Source: Clostridium sp. | Lineage (GTDB): Bacteria; Bacillota; Clostridia; Oscillospirales; Acutalibacteraceae | Reading direction: 5' to 3' | Assembly: GCA_023663865.1 (NCBI GenBank) | Contig: JAMPGU010000002.1 | Coordinates: forward strand, 80,592-144,591 | Length of the DNA: 64,000 nucleotides | Shown: piece after piece, positions 54,122 to 63,218 of the stretch | Position numbering within the stretch: position 1 is the first letter of the stretch | Layout: every line of letters begins with the position of its first letter | The notes under the pieces: generated by a model | What the model saw: the letters and a program-made list of their open reading frames with translations, nothing else | Database searches by the model: none | What the model was told of the DNA's origin: nothing | Translations under genes and position numbers: made by a program

Positions 54122-55750
54122 ATGGATTTCAGTTATAATTTTGAGTATAAAGCAAACGGTGTTGTAAAAAAAGCCTGCATCCTCAATAACAATGATTTCA
54201 CATTGAGCGTTGATAATAAGGAGGACAGGATAACAATATCTGTTTTGCCGAAAACGGAAATAGAATTCACCAAGTTCAGTATGACTGCACACTATAAGGT
54301 AGACAAGAACGAGCGCATATATACAAATGGTTACCAAAGCTGGACTGTGTCAAAAGAGTATTCCCCTGACGAAGCTATGGACGAATTTAAACCGAGACTT
54401 CTCGGTATCGAAAAGGTCAAGTTTAATCCTTTAGGAATCTGGGGTGCAGGAGATTTGAAGTGGCACAAGTATCCTGAACGGGCAGGCTTGTTCTACGGCT
54501 ACTCCTATGCCTATATCAGAAAGGATAATGCTGTCACCCTTTTCGGCTCTCTTAGCGAAAGAGCGGGATATACAATCATTACCTTTGATACCAAAGCCGA
54601 TACAATTACAATTGAAAAGGATTTGGCAGGCGTAAAATTCAGCAGTGACAAGCAGGTACTGGATTTAGCCATAATCCAATCTGATTACGACGACGCATTT
54701 GACAAATACTTTGCGCTTATGCATATTTCCAAGCCCAGATTTGCACGCAAATGCGGATACACAACTTGGTATAACTATTATACAAATGTTACGGAAGATA
54801 TCGTTAACCGAGACCTAAAGGCGATTGCCAAGCTTGACAGAAAAATTGATATCTTTCAAATTGATGACGGTTACGAAAGAACCGTCGGCGACTGGCTGAT
54901 TACCGATCCCGTTAAATTCCCAAATGGTATGAAGGCTGTTGCAAAAGCGATTCACAACAATGATATGCTTGCAGGATTATGGCTTGCGCCTTTTGCAGTA
55001 ACACCGAAATCCTATATATTTAAAGAACACAAGGACTGGCTTGTTAAGGATGAAAAGGGAAAGTATCATTTTGCCTCTCATAACTGGGGTGGCTTTTACG
55101 CTCTTGATATTTATAACGAAGAGGTCAGAGCTTATATCAAAAAGGTTTTTGACACAGTGCTTAATGACTGGGGCTATGATATGGTTAAACTGGATTTCCT
55201 CTATGCCTGCTGTCAGCAGCCAATGCACAACAAATCAAGGGGTGAAATTATGTGCGAGGCAATGGATTTCCTCCGTGAATGCTGTGGTGACAAAATCATA
55301 TTAGGCTGCGGTGTGCCTCTGGCTCCTGCCTTCGGAAAGGTTGATTTCTGCCGAATCGGCGCCGATGTTGGCTTATGCTGGGAGAACAAAGCATTTTCCC
55401 GAGAGGATGTGTCAACGCAGAACACATTAACCAACACCATTTACCGCCGGCATCTTGACGAGAGAGCATGGCTTAATGACCCCGATGTATTTTTACTTCG
55501 TGACCAAAACATAAAAATGCCTTTAGAAAAAAGGAAAATTGTTGCAAAGGTCAACAGCCTTTGCGGAAATCTTTTATTTGTAAGTGACGATGTTTCAACC
55601 TACACAGACACACAAATGAAAATTTTCCTCGATACCATCAACAGCAAAAAGGCACCGATTATAAGCGCCGAAATCGTCAATAACATTGCTGTAATTAAAA
55701 CAACCAAGGAAGAATATAAATTCAATATTCTCGACGGCGTTGAGATGTAG
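54122..55750 (+). CDS. GH36-family alpha-galactosidase-like glycoside hydrolase
   Basis: This 542-residue protein has an N-terminal beta domain and a TIM barrel with the GH36/clan D motifs GYTTWYNYY, IFQIDDGYER, GLWLAPFAV and the nucleophile D358 in MVKLDFLYA. The acid/base region is RIGADVGLCW. It lacks a signal peptide, so it acts inside the cell, probably on alpha-galactosides such as raffinose or melibiose. It is about 150-200 residues shorter than classic GH36 enzymes. ATG 54122 follows AAGGAG. No transporter gene is adjacent. Confidence 0.88.
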   Translation: MDFSYNFEYKANGVVKKACILNNNDFTLSVDNKEDRITISVLPKTEIEFTKFSMTAHYKVDKNERIYTNGYQSWTVSKEYSPDEAMDEFKPRLLGIEKVKFNPLGIWGAGDLKWHKYPERAGLFYGYSYAYIRKDNAVTLFGSLSERAGYTIITFDTKADTITIEKDLAGVKFSSDKQVLDLAIIQSDYDDAFDKYFALMHISKPRFARKCGYTTWYNYYTNVTEDIVNRDLKAIAKLDRKIDIFQIDDGYERTVGDWLITDPVKFPNGMKAVAKAIHNNDMLAGLWLAPFAVTPKSYIFKEHKDWLVKDEKGKYHFASHNWGGFYALDIYNEEVRAYIKKVFDTVLNDWGYDMVKLDFLYACCQQPMHNKSRGEIMCEAMDFLRECCGDKIILGCGVPLAPAFGKVDFCRIGADVGLCWENKAFSREDVSTQNTLTNTIYRRHLDERAWLNDPDVFLLRDQNIKMPLEKRKIVAKVNSLCGNLLFVSDDVSTYTDTQMKIFLDTINSKKAPIISAEIVNNIAVIKTTKEEYKFNILDGVEM

Positions 55751-55777
55751 TATAAATTTAGTTAACATAATATTTAT

Positions 55778-55836
55778 AAAAAATACCACAATAAAACTGC
55801 ACGAAAATTTTCATGTTGTTTTTTGTGGTATTTTTG
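55778..55836. terminator. Bidirectional terminator
   Basis: AAAAATACCACA and TGTGGTATTTTT pair around a long loop between the convergent GH36 gene and the small gene at 55869. Confidence 0.75.
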
Positions 55837-55868
55837 TATATGTATTAAAACATTATGTGTGTTATTCG

Positions 55869-56126
55869 TTATACACTTTCCTTTTTTATTACATCAGAAA
55901 TATTTTTCACTTTTATTATCCCGTTATATAATTCAGTAATCTTTCCCTCACATTGAAAAAGTGCATCATAGCACTCAATTGCGAGCATTTTTAACGCTTT
56001 TATATTTCCACCATCTTCGCTTATAAGCTCTTCAATTGACACAGATTCTCTCTCGTTTAATTCGTATTCTAAAATTGTATCTTTTATTCCACAGTCTTTT
56101 CTGTATATTTTAACTGAATAATTCAT
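55869..56126 (-). CDS. Small hypothetical protein
   Basis: From the ATG at 56126, preceded by GAGGGG, the frame gives 85 residues with a beta-rich start (NYSVKIYRKDCGIKDTILEY) and a helical middle. I do not recognise a family. It is divergent from the small XRE gene and shares its regulatory region, a common arrangement in accessory gene pairs. Confidence 0.6.
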   Translation of the reverse strand: MNYSVKIYRKDCGIKDTILEYELNERESVSIEELISEDGGNIKALKMLAIECYDALFQCEGKITELYNGIIKVKNISDVIKKESV

Positions 56127-56191
56127 ATTTCCCCTCTTAATCACACATAAATTAATCATAATATTCCAAAATTTGTTCATCCTAAATACAT

Positions 56192-56234
56192 AATAGGTCA
56201 ATTTCACCATAATGTCAATAGGTCAGAATGACAT
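56192..56234. promoter_or_regulatory. Candidate XRE operator region
   Basis: AATAGGTCA occurs at 56192-56200 and 56217-56225 (25 bases apart), and ATGTCA/TGACAT (56212-56217 with 56229-56234) forms a dyad between the divergent genes. Binding by the small XRE protein is inferred. Confidence 0.45.
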
Positions 56235-56254
56235 AATTATATTGGGTGATAAAA

Positions 56255-56473
56255 ATGAGCAGACTGAAAGATTTACGCAAGAAGCGTGGTTATACTCAAA
56301 TAAAAATACAAATGATGACCGGTATCGATCAAAGTGATTATTCTAAGCTTGAAAGCGGAAAAAGATATTACACCTTTGAGCAATGCAAAAAACTTGCAAT
56401 AGCACTTAATACGAGCATGGATTATCTCTCAGGTCTTACTGATAATCCCGAGCCTTATCCAAGAAGTAAATAA
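56255..56473 (+). CDS. Small XRE-family regulator
   Basis: This 72-residue protein is little more than a helix-turn-helix domain (YTQIKIQMMTGIDQSDYSKLE and DYLSG near the end). It resembles Cro/CI-type regulators of mobile elements. The ATG at 56255 follows GGGTGAT; the GTG three codons upstream is part of that site. It ends next to a duplicated tRNA-Val 3' region, which suggests a remnant of an integrated element. Confidence 0.85.
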   Translation: MSRLKDLRKKRGYTQIKIQMMTGIDQSDYSKLESGKRYYTFEQCKKLAIALNTSMDYLSGLTDNPEPYPRSK

Positions 56474-56532
56474 AAAATAAAAAGCAGTAACCTCTTGTGT
56501 TACTGCTTTTTTTGGTGGGAACAACAGGGCTC
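56472..56532. repeat. Duplicate of the tRNA-Val terminator and 3' end
   Basis: These 61 bases match 56646-56705, differing mainly in the terminator loop. They contain the GCAGTAAC/GTTACTGC hairpin and the last 19 bases of tRNA-Val up to GGGCTC. It may be an old attachment-site copy. Confidence 0.75.
56479..56513 (+). terminator. Terminator of the small XRE gene
   Basis: AAAAAGCAGTAAC and GTTACTGCTTTTT pair around a seven-base loop with T residues after the stem. It is a copy of the tRNA-Val terminator. Confidence 0.88.
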
Positions 56533-56631
56533 CTACGGCAACTAACCTACTACGAAAAGGTCCACCGGACCTTTTCTCCCAAATTGCCATTGCTATGTCA
56601 ATTTGGAGTAGCTTGTCACAGGTTCGAGCCC
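56527..56631. repeat. Inverted cassette between tRNA-derived ends
   Basis: The segment is bounded by GGGCTC (56527-56532) and GAGCCC (56626-56631). It contains two hairpins: AAAAGGTCC/GGACCTTTT at 56555-56575 and CCAAATTG/CAATTTGG at about 56579-56606. Bases 56615-56631 are an inverted copy of the tRNA-Val T-arm. It looks like a small palindromic element inserted or inverted within a duplicated tRNA end. Confidence 0.55.
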
Positions 56632-56652
56632 GTCCTGCATTATACAAAAAAT

Positions 56653-56685
56653 AAAAAGCAGTAACCATTGATGTTACTGCTTTTT
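56653..56685 (-). terminator. Terminator of tRNA-Val
   Basis: Directly after the CCA end on the minus strand come AAAAAAGCAGTAAC and its complement, then TTTTTATTTTTT. Confidence 0.88.
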
Positions 56686-56761
56686 TGGTGGGAACAACAG
56701 GGCTCGAACCTGTGACCCTCTGCTTGTAAGGCAGATGCTCTCCCAGCTGAGCTATGCTCCC
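56686..56761 (-). tRNA. tRNA-Val (anticodon UAC)
   Basis: The minus strand folds as a standard 76-base tRNA: acceptor GGGAGCA with TGTTCCC (one G-U pair), D-arm GCTCAGCTGGGAGAGC, anticodon arm CTGCC-TTACAAG-type loop with TAC, T-arm with GGTTCGAGCC, and an encoded CCA end. Confidence 0.97.
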
Positions 56762-56874
56762 GTTAGCGTGATTTATTATATAATACCTATCGCAATTTGT
56801 CAAGCATTTATTTTAATTAATATCATAATTATCTTGCTGCAGTGCTGACGATAAAGCAATTTTTACTATAATCA

Positions 56875-57267
56875 TCACTCTATATTATTTGCAGCGGCGA
56901 ATAATTCTTTTATCCTATCCATCTGCTCTGTCAGATACAAATAGCCAAAGAGAGCCTCTACCCCTGTAGCACAATGATATTCGCCCTCAGTTGCACTTTT
57001 CGGAGAATGCCCAACCTTGGCATTTCTGCCTCTCTTAAACACAGCCAGCTCCTCGTCGGTTAAGCAATCCTTCATTTTCGCATATGCATTTGTCTGCGCC
57101 TTTGCCGAAACATACTTCACACTTTCTCTGTGCAAATCGTTTACAGGTCTGTTCGCCTCCGCCACCAAGGTTTCTCTGACCAGCATTTCGTAAACACAAT
57201 CACCGATAAAGGCAAGGTTAAGGGGGCTTAGCTGCTTTGGATTTATTTCTTTATCTACAAATCTCAT
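56875..57267 (-). CDS. mrnC: Mini-ribonuclease III
   Basis: This 130-residue protein has the RNase III catalytic fold without the RNA-binding domain (LAFIGDCVYEMLVRE, KVGHSPKSATEGEYHCATGVEALFGYLYL). It processes 23S rRNA ends in Firmicutes. It starts one base before the obg stop ends, so the two are coupled. Confidence 0.95.
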   Translation of the reverse strand: MRFVDKEINPKQLSPLNLAFIGDCVYEMLVRETLVAEANRPVNDLHRESVKYVSAKAQTNAYAKMKDCLTDEELAVFKRGRNAKVGHSPKSATEGEYHCATGVEALFGYLYLTEQMDRIKELFAAANNIE

Positions 57268-58538
57268 TATGGTATATACTCGAACTCAATATCATAAATA
57301 GATACTATGTCGCCTTCCTGAATTCCTTTTTCTCTCAATGCATCAAAAATTCCGCTTTTTTCAAGCACACGCTGCATATACTGCAAAGCCTCATAATCCT
57401 CAATATCAATACCCTTGAGAACCTTAGGGAACCATGAAGCCTCAACAATATAATAATTGTCATCCTCTACTGTAATCTTGAATCCCTTATCATCCTTTAT
57501 CAATGCATCAAGAGGAATCTGCTCAATCTCATATTCCTTAATCGGCGGAAGGGTTTGAAGCTTATTCCATACTGCATTCACCAGCTCCTGCGTGCCTTCC
57601 AAAATAGGCGCACAAATCGAAAAATATGCATAACCCTTTGCTTCGACATAATTCTTGAATTCTTCAATCTGCTCAGGCTCAGCCATATCAATCTTATTTC
57701 CTGCAACAATCTGAGGCCGCTGTGCCAAATCAGGATTGAATTTTACAAGCTCTTCGTTAATTGTATTAAAGTCCTCTATCGGATTTCTGCCCTCGTGGCC
57801 GCTGACATCTACAATATGCACCAGCAATCTGCAGCGTTCAACATGACGCAAAAACTCGTGACCCAAACCAATACCGTCACTTGCACCCTCAATCAAACCG
57901 GGGATATCCGCAATTACAAAGCTGTTCCCCTCGCCCATTGACACAACACCTAAGTTAGGAACAAGTGTTGTAAAATGATAATCTGCAATCTTGGGCTTTG
58001 CCTGACTGACAACGGAAATCAGGCTGGATTTGCCCACAGAGGGATAACCTAACAGACCTACATCTGCCAGCAATTTTAGCTCAAGAGAAACCTCCCATTC
58101 TTCACCGGGCATACCCGGCTTTGCAAAACGCGGTACCTGACGTGTCGGTGTAGCAAAATGAATATTGCCCCATCCGCCTTTGCCGCCGCGGGCTGCTACA
58201 AATCGGTCCGTATTACTCATATCTGCCATTACTGCGCCGGAGTTAGCCTCTTTGATGATTGTACCCCTCGGCACCTTGATTTCAAGGTCAGGTGCTTTTT
58301 TTCCGTACTGGCGGCAGCCTCGTCCGTTTTCACCATTTTTTGCAGCATATTTACGCTTATATCTGAAATCAGCTAAAGTAGCTAAATTATCGTCCACTAC
58401 AAAAACTACGTCTCCGCCTTTACCGCCGTCTCCGCCGTCAGGGCCGCCTGCTGCAACATATTTTTCACGGTGGAAGGCAACTGCACCGGCACCGCCGTCT
58501 CCCGCCTTTATTTTTATTTTAGCAATATCTACAAACAT
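57267..58538 (-). CDS. obg: Obg GTPase
   Basis: The 423 residues comprise a glycine-rich Obg domain (DGGAGAVAFHREKYVAAGGP), a G domain with GYPSVGKSSLI, TTLVPNLG, DIPGLIEGA and NKID, and a C-terminal OCT domain. It is an essential ribosome-assembly and stress-linked GTPase. The length is normal. It is followed by mrnC. Confidence 0.97.
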   Translation of the reverse strand: MFVDIAKIKIKAGDGGAGAVAFHREKYVAAGGPDGGDGGKGGDVVFVVDDNLATLADFRYKRKYAAKNGENGRGCRQYGKKAPDLEIKVPRGTIIKEANSGAVMADMSNTDRFVAARGGKGGWGNIHFATPTRQVPRFAKPGMPGEEWEVSLELKLLADVGLLGYPSVGKSSLISVVSQAKPKIADYHFTTLVPNLGVVSMGEGNSFVIADIPGLIEGASDGIGLGHEFLRHVERCRLLVHIVDVSGHEGRNPIEDFNTINEELVKFNPDLAQRPQIVAGNKIDMAEPEQIEEFKNYVEAKGYAYFSICAPILEGTQELVNAVWNKLQTLPPIKEYEIEQIPLDALIKDDKGFKITVEDDNYYIVEASWFPKVLKGIDIEDYEALQYMQRVLEKSGIFDALREKGIQEGDIVSIYDIEFEYIP

Positions 58539-58747
58539 ATAAATCGTCCTTTGTTTTTCTTAATAAGAATATTAACAAAAATACAGATAAAATGCAAGAA
58601 ATATAAATGATATTTGATAAATCGCATAACATTCTCAAAGTCGTATTATACTTTTATATAAATTATATATAGTAACATTGTTAAAATATTAGCAATTTTA
58701 TTGCTTTATCGTCGATTATTGTGTATAATCAATATTGGTGATGTATT

Positions 58748-59509
58748 ATGAATAAAGCAACGATTATTGCTGTTGCAGGTAAAGGTGGAGTTGGAAAGAC
58801 TTCACTTTCTGCAACAATTGTACGCTGTTTGGTAGAAAAATATCCGGACAAAAAAATACTTGCAATTGATGCCGACCCTGCTGTAGGCCTTTCAACAGCT
58901 CTTGGCATTGATGTAAAAATGACAATAGACGATATAAGAAAAAAGATTATCGCCTCTGTGGACGAGGGCGATACAAGAGGAGCTGTCGAACTGCTTGGCG
59001 AGGCAAAATATCGAATCTTCGATGCGCTTGTTGAAACCGACGGATATTCCTTTATTGCTGTAGGCAGACCTGAAACTGCCGGCTGCTACTGCAAAATCAA
59101 CTCCTATCTCAAGGAAGTAATCTCTATTCTTTCAAATGAATTCGACTATGTCGTAATTGACGGAGAGGCAGGCATTGAACAAATCAACCGCCGTGTTATG
59201 GAGAAGGTTACACATCTGTTACTTATTACAGACCCAAGCAAAAAGGGCTGTCAGGTTATAAATACAATTAAAGGGGTTGCCGATGAGCTTGTTATGTATG
59301 ACAAAATCGGTGCAATCATAAATCGTATGGCAGATGAATCACTCAAGGAATATATCGACACAAACGGCATTGAGGTGCTCAGCTATATTTCTGATGATAA
59401 AAATCTGTCAATGTTTGATATACAGGGAGAAAATATTTTCAATCTTCCCGATGAATCAAATGTTGTAAAAGGTGTCAAAGAGGCATTAAAGAAAATTGAG
59501 GTGCTGTAA
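58748..59509 (+). CDS. CooC-like P-loop ATPase
   Basis: This 253-residue MinD/CooC-type ATPase has the deviant P loop GKGGVGKTSL, AIDADPAVGLST and DYVVIDGEAGIEQINRR. It resembles CooC nickel-insertion and related metallocluster maturation ATPases. It opens a six-gene operon with 2-hydroxyacyl-CoA dehydratase family proteins, and its stop overlaps the next start by one base, so maturation or energising of that metalloenzyme is plausible. No carbon monoxide dehydrogenase catalytic subunit is visible here. Confidence 0.85.
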   Translation: MNKATIIAVAGKGGVGKTSLSATIVRCLVEKYPDKKILAIDADPAVGLSTALGIDVKMTIDDIRKKIIASVDEGDTRGAVELLGEAKYRIFDALVETDGYSFIAVGRPETAGCYCKINSYLKEVISILSNEFDYVVIDGEAGIEQINRRVMEKVTHLLLITDPSKKGCQVINTIKGVADELVMYDKIGAIINRMADESLKEYIDTNGIEVLSYISDDKNLSMFDIQGENIFNLPDESNVVKGVKEALKKIEVL

Positions 59510-60708
59510 TGAAGGATTTAAAACACTTAATCTATTTTGAAAACTTACTTCAGGAAGCAAATAATGATTTGGTGAAGCAGGCCGTAGCAGAGGGCAAAAA
59601 GGCTGTAGCATATACCTGCTATCATATTCCTGAGGTTTTGCTTAATGTAGGTGACTGCTTCTCTGTTAGACTGAGAGCGCCGCGAACAGGCTCAATGGAT
59701 ATTGCAACCTACTATATGAGCTCCTATTTATGCGGTTACTCAAAAGCATTGGTTGAAAGAGGTATTGAGGGAGGCTACAACTTCCTGTCCGCATTCATCG
59801 GCTCCGAGACCTGTTCGGAGATGAACAGAGCTTATGAGCATTTTGAGGTATTGAATTTAGTTAACAATCCAAACTTCTTTGTTTCTATTTCTGATGTGCC
59901 TTTCAAAATTGCGCCTCATACAGTTAAGCACTACAAAAATCAAATGCAGACAAAGGTGCTTGACAGACTTCACGAGGTTTACGGGGCAGATATAAGCGAA
60001 GCCTCCCTTCGCAAGGCTGTTGAAGAACACAATGAAATTTGCCGTCTGATTACAGAAATAGGCGAATACCGCAAAGAAGATAATCCGAGAATTACCGGAT
60101 ATGAATTTCATGTATTATGCCTTGTTACATACTGCTGTCCGAAATATTTAATTCTTGACAAATTGCGTGAAACAGCTGAAGAGCTGAAAACCAGAGTTCC
60201 TGATGAGAAAAAGAATTTCAGAGCAAAGGTTGTTGTGGTTGGTTCGGAAATGGATGACCCTGATTTCACAAAGCTGTTTGAGGATGCCGGTGCTTTGGTT
60301 GTTGCAGACAGATTCTGCTTCGGCTCACTTCCCGGCAGAGAGGAAATTAAATTAAGCGATGACGGCGACGTGCTGGAAGAAATTATTCTTCATTATATGC
60401 ACACAAGCCAGTGTCCGAGATATATGCAGCACGACAAGGTGCAGAACAGAAGAGATTATGTAAAACAGCTTGTTGAGGAATACCATGCAGACGGTGTTGT
60501 TTACGAGCAATTAAAATTCTGTGAGTTCTGGGGCTACGAAAGAGCGCTTGCATCTCATATTATTACAAACGAAATGGGAATTCCTTCTGTCACTGTTGAC
60601 AGACAGTATACAGCAAATGCATCCGGTCAGCTTCGCACAAGAATCCAGGCATTCGTTGAAAGTCTTGAAATAAAACGAATTCAGAAAGCAAAGGAGGGTA
60701 AATCATGA
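59509..60708 (+). CDS. 2-hydroxyacyl-CoA dehydratase family subunit (HgdB-like)
   Basis: This 399-residue protein belongs to the HGD-D family, whose members bind a [4Fe-4S] or double-cubane cluster by conserved cysteines. Candidates here are in VGDCFSVRLRAPRTGS, GSETCSEMNRAYEHF and HTSQCPRYMQ. It pairs with the 516-residue protein encoded next (4-base overlap). The family catalyses radical dehydration or other difficult reductions after ATP-driven electron transfer from the activase. The substrate is unknown; no CoA transferase is present. Confidence 0.85.
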   Translation: MKDLKHLIYFENLLQEANNDLVKQAVAEGKKAVAYTCYHIPEVLLNVGDCFSVRLRAPRTGSMDIATYYMSSYLCGYSKALVERGIEGGYNFLSAFIGSETCSEMNRAYEHFEVLNLVNNPNFFVSISDVPFKIAPHTVKHYKNQMQTKVLDRLHEVYGADISEASLRKAVEEHNEICRLITEIGEYRKEDNPRITGYEFHVLCLVTYCCPKYLILDKLRETAEELKTRVPDEKKNFRAKVVVVGSEMDDPDFTKLFEDAGALVVADRFCFGSLPGREEIKLSDDGDVLEEIILHYMHTSQCPRYMQHDKVQNRRDYVKQLVEEYHADGVVYEQLKFCEFWGYERALASHIITNEMGIPSVTVDRQYTANASGQLRTRIQAFVESLEIKRIQKAKEGKS

Positions 60709-62255
60709 GTCTTTGGAGAAACCAGCCAAAAAATCTTGGAAAGCTGCATAAAGACAAAACCGCTATATTGAAGCACAGAGAGTGGCGCGGTATTGCCGAT
60801 ACAGCATATGACTATTACAGATGGCTGATCACCTGGAAGGATATGATTGTTATGGTGCTCAAGGCACCTGTATCCTCCATTAAAGGTATTTGGAACTATC
60901 GCTGGATGGCAAGCTATTTGTCTGCACCTGCATGGATAGACCGTCACACAGAGGGTCTGCGCGGTCCGCAGCTTAGAATCACACATCTTCATTTTAACGG
61001 ACTTGTTAAACCGACAACTGAGCTGATTAACTTTTTGCTTGCAAACGATAAGCATTTTCACAAAAATCCAAAATGGGCAGACAAAACAGTTAATGTTGAT
61101 GAAATCTTTTCATCAGAGATTATGGCGGGCTTTCCTAATCTGAAGGATAACCATGTTACAACCGTTCCGATTTTCCTTTCATCCATGGTTGACCAGCAAA
61201 TTACACCGCCTTATCTTGATATCACAGAAAGCTATGGTGTACCGGCAGATGTTTGTCCTTTGCCGTCAGCTGAGGCAGGCGTTGCCATCAATGATGATTA
61301 CCCTATCGTTGGTAAATGCTCCGTAACCTGTAATATGCCTTGTGATGGTTCTATTATGAACTCCTCCTATCTGGACAGAAGATTTAATATTCCTACCCAC
61401 GTTATTAATGTGCCGTTAAGATATAACGGTGAGGATGTTCAGGAATATGCTCTTGAGGAAGTTAAAGAATGTATCAAATTTATTGAAGAGCAAACCGGTG
61501 AAAAGTTTGACTGGGACGCATTCTTCTCTGCAATGAAGCAATACAATAAGCAGCTTGAATATGAAATTCAAAAATGGGAAATCAACAAAACAGATTACCC
61601 GCAAATGACAGGTGCAACCTTCTGGTTATATCGCTTGTTCTATTTCCATATCTCAGGCGGTATGGACGACCGTTTCCTGAAAATTGACAAGAAGGTTAAC
61701 AAGCTTATGATGAAGGGATATGAAAAGAAAACCCCTTGTTCTAAGGAAATGCGTCACAGAGCAATTGTTTGGTCCTGCCCTGCAAACTACTATACCTCCC
61801 TTGCCAACTGGCTCGAAAACTGTTGGGGCGTAAATGTTGTTATGGATATGGAAACCATGATTTCCTACATAATGTATGACACAGAGGATAAGGACGCCGC
61901 TCTTACAACCTTTGCAAAAACACTTCAGCGAACAACAATGAGAAAGCACACAAAGGGCGGTTATCAGAATGTTGTTGACGAGCTGTGGGATATTGTTGAA
62001 ATGTATAATGCCGATATGGTTATTATGTACGACCAGATTTCCTGTAAGGGTATGGACGGACTTGTTGGTATCTTTGATGATCAGGCAAGAGAGCGCGGCA
62101 TAAACTTTATCTGGGTACCTCAGGATCTTATGGATCCAAGAACCATTTCCCGCCGTGATATGCGTGAAAATATCAATAAATATATGTCAGCTGTTCTTCA
62201 CGAAGAGCCGGTTGATCCGACACTTGTTGATTTTGATGACACTTTAGCTTGGTAA
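60705..62255 (+). CDS. 2-hydroxyacyl-CoA dehydratase family subunit (HgdA-like, long)
   Basis: This 516-residue HGD-D family protein has cysteines in PADVCPLPSAEAG, GKCSVTCNMPCDGS, SKGCDEM-like IVWSCPANYYTS and MYDQISCKGMDGL. It is about 100 residues longer than standard alpha subunits because of an N-terminal extension. It overlaps the preceding subunit gene and is followed 13 bases later by the activase. Together they form the catalytic heterodimer of an uncharacterised 2-hydroxyacyl-CoA dehydratase-like or double-cubane reductase system. Confidence 0.83.
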   Translation: MSLWRNQPKNLGKLHKDKTAILKHREWRGIADTAYDYYRWLITWKDMIVMVLKAPVSSIKGIWNYRWMASYLSAPAWIDRHTEGLRGPQLRITHLHFNGLVKPTTELINFLLANDKHFHKNPKWADKTVNVDEIFSSEIMAGFPNLKDNHVTTVPIFLSSMVDQQITPPYLDITESYGVPADVCPLPSAEAGVAINDDYPIVGKCSVTCNMPCDGSIMNSSYLDRRFNIPTHVINVPLRYNGEDVQEYALEEVKECIKFIEEQTGEKFDWDAFFSAMKQYNKQLEYEIQKWEINKTDYPQMTGATFWLYRLFYFHISGGMDDRFLKIDKKVNKLMMKGYEKKTPCSKEMRHRAIVWSCPANYYTSLANWLENCWGVNVVMDMETMISYIMYDTEDKDAALTTFAKTLQRTTMRKHTKGGYQNVVDELWDIVEMYNADMVIMYDQISCKGMDGLVGIFDDQARERGINFIWVPQDLMDPRTISRRDMRENINKYMSAVLHEEPVDPTLVDFDDTLAW

Positions 62256-62268
62256 GGAGAAAATAAAT

Positions 62269-63060
62269 ATGAAATATTTTGGTGGATGCGACGTAGGTTC
62301 AACCTATGCAAAATGTGTAATTTTAGATGAAAACGGCAAAATGGTTGCCGATTCAACCGTAAGAAGCAAGATTAATCCTGTTGCCAGTGCAGAGCTGGCA
62401 CTGGATGAAGCTTTGAGCAAGATTGCAGATATAAGCTCTGCAAAGGATTTGAATTATCTTATCGGTACCGGATACGGCAGAAACAAGGTACCCTTTGCAG
62501 ACGAAAACATTTCTGAAATCAGCTGCCACGCTATGGGCGTTCATGTAACAAATCCAAATGTTAAAGCGATTATCGACATTGGCGGTCAGGACGTTAAGGG
62601 TATCGCCATTGATACAGACGGCACTGTTAAAAACTTTGCTATGAATGATAAGTGTGCAGCCGGCACAGGAAGATTCTTTGAAGCAATGGCAAACGCTTTT
62701 GAAATGACTCTGCCTGAATTCTGTCAGCTGTCTCTCAATGCGAAGAACACCATTCCGATTACTGCACAGTGTACTGTTTTTGCTGAATCAGAGGTTATTT
62801 CACTTGTGGGCGAAGGCAAGCCTATGGATGAAATTGCGGCAGGCATTCAGCTTGCAGTTGCAAAGCGCTGTTTTGTTATGGCGAAAAAAGCAGGTGCTAC
62901 TGACAGTATTACATTAACGGGTGGATGTGCAAAGAACACAGGCTTGAAGAAGGCTATTGAAAAGGTGCTTAAAATCAAGGTTGTTGATTTGGATATTGAC
63001 CCACAGCTTATGGGTGCACTTGGTGCTGCTGAATACGCAAGACAGAAAGGAATGGCATAA
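62269..63060 (+). CDS. 2-hydroxyacyl-CoA dehydratase activase (BadF/HgdC-type ATPase)
   Basis: This 263-residue ASKHA-fold ATPase has GCDVGSTYAKCVILD, DIGGQDVKGI, the cluster cysteines in NDKCAAGTGRFFE and TAQCTVFAESEV, and GGCAKNTGLKKA. The homodimer bridges one [4Fe-4S] cluster and uses ATP to push electrons into the dehydratase. AGGAG precedes the ATG. The stop overlaps the next gene (TAATG). Confidence 0.95.
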   Translation: MKYFGGCDVGSTYAKCVILDENGKMVADSTVRSKINPVASAELALDEALSKIADISSAKDLNYLIGTGYGRNKVPFADENISEISCHAMGVHVTNPNVKAIIDIGGQDVKGIAIDTDGTVKNFAMNDKCAAGTGRFFEAMANAFEMTLPEFCQLSLNAKNTIPITAQCTVFAESEVISLVGEGKPMDEIAAGIQLAVAKRCFVMAKKAGATDSITLTGGCAKNTGLKKAIEKVLKIKVVDLDIDPQLMGALGAAEYARQKGMA

Positions 63061-63218
63061 TGAAAACTGCATTAATCGTTATTTTGTGTGTTATTGCTGC
63101 ATTTTTTCTGATTACATTTTGCATCTATTTTTTCAATTTAGATATGAAGCTGGTTCGTTTTATATATGACAAGCTGCAGGTGCATTATGACAACCTGGAA
63201 AAGGATAGAAAGCTTTAA
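63060..63218 (+). CDS. Small single-span membrane protein
   Basis: The 52-residue frame begins at the ATG overlapping the activase stop and ends at TAATG, where the next gene starts. Residues 4-27 form one membrane helix (ALIVILCVIAAFFLITF), followed by a charged amphipathic tail (LEKDRKL). The overlaps on both sides argue that it is a real operon member; it might anchor the complex to the membrane. Confidence 0.7.
   Translation: MKTALIVILCVIAAFFLITFCIYFFNLDMKLVRFIYDKLQVHYDNLEKDRKL

Noticed and set aside
56429..56803. A 124-residue minus-strand open frame ending in repeated KKAVT blocks
   Set aside because: It runs through tRNA-Val, its terminator and the duplicated copy; the predicted protein is a well-known artefact of tRNA sequence.
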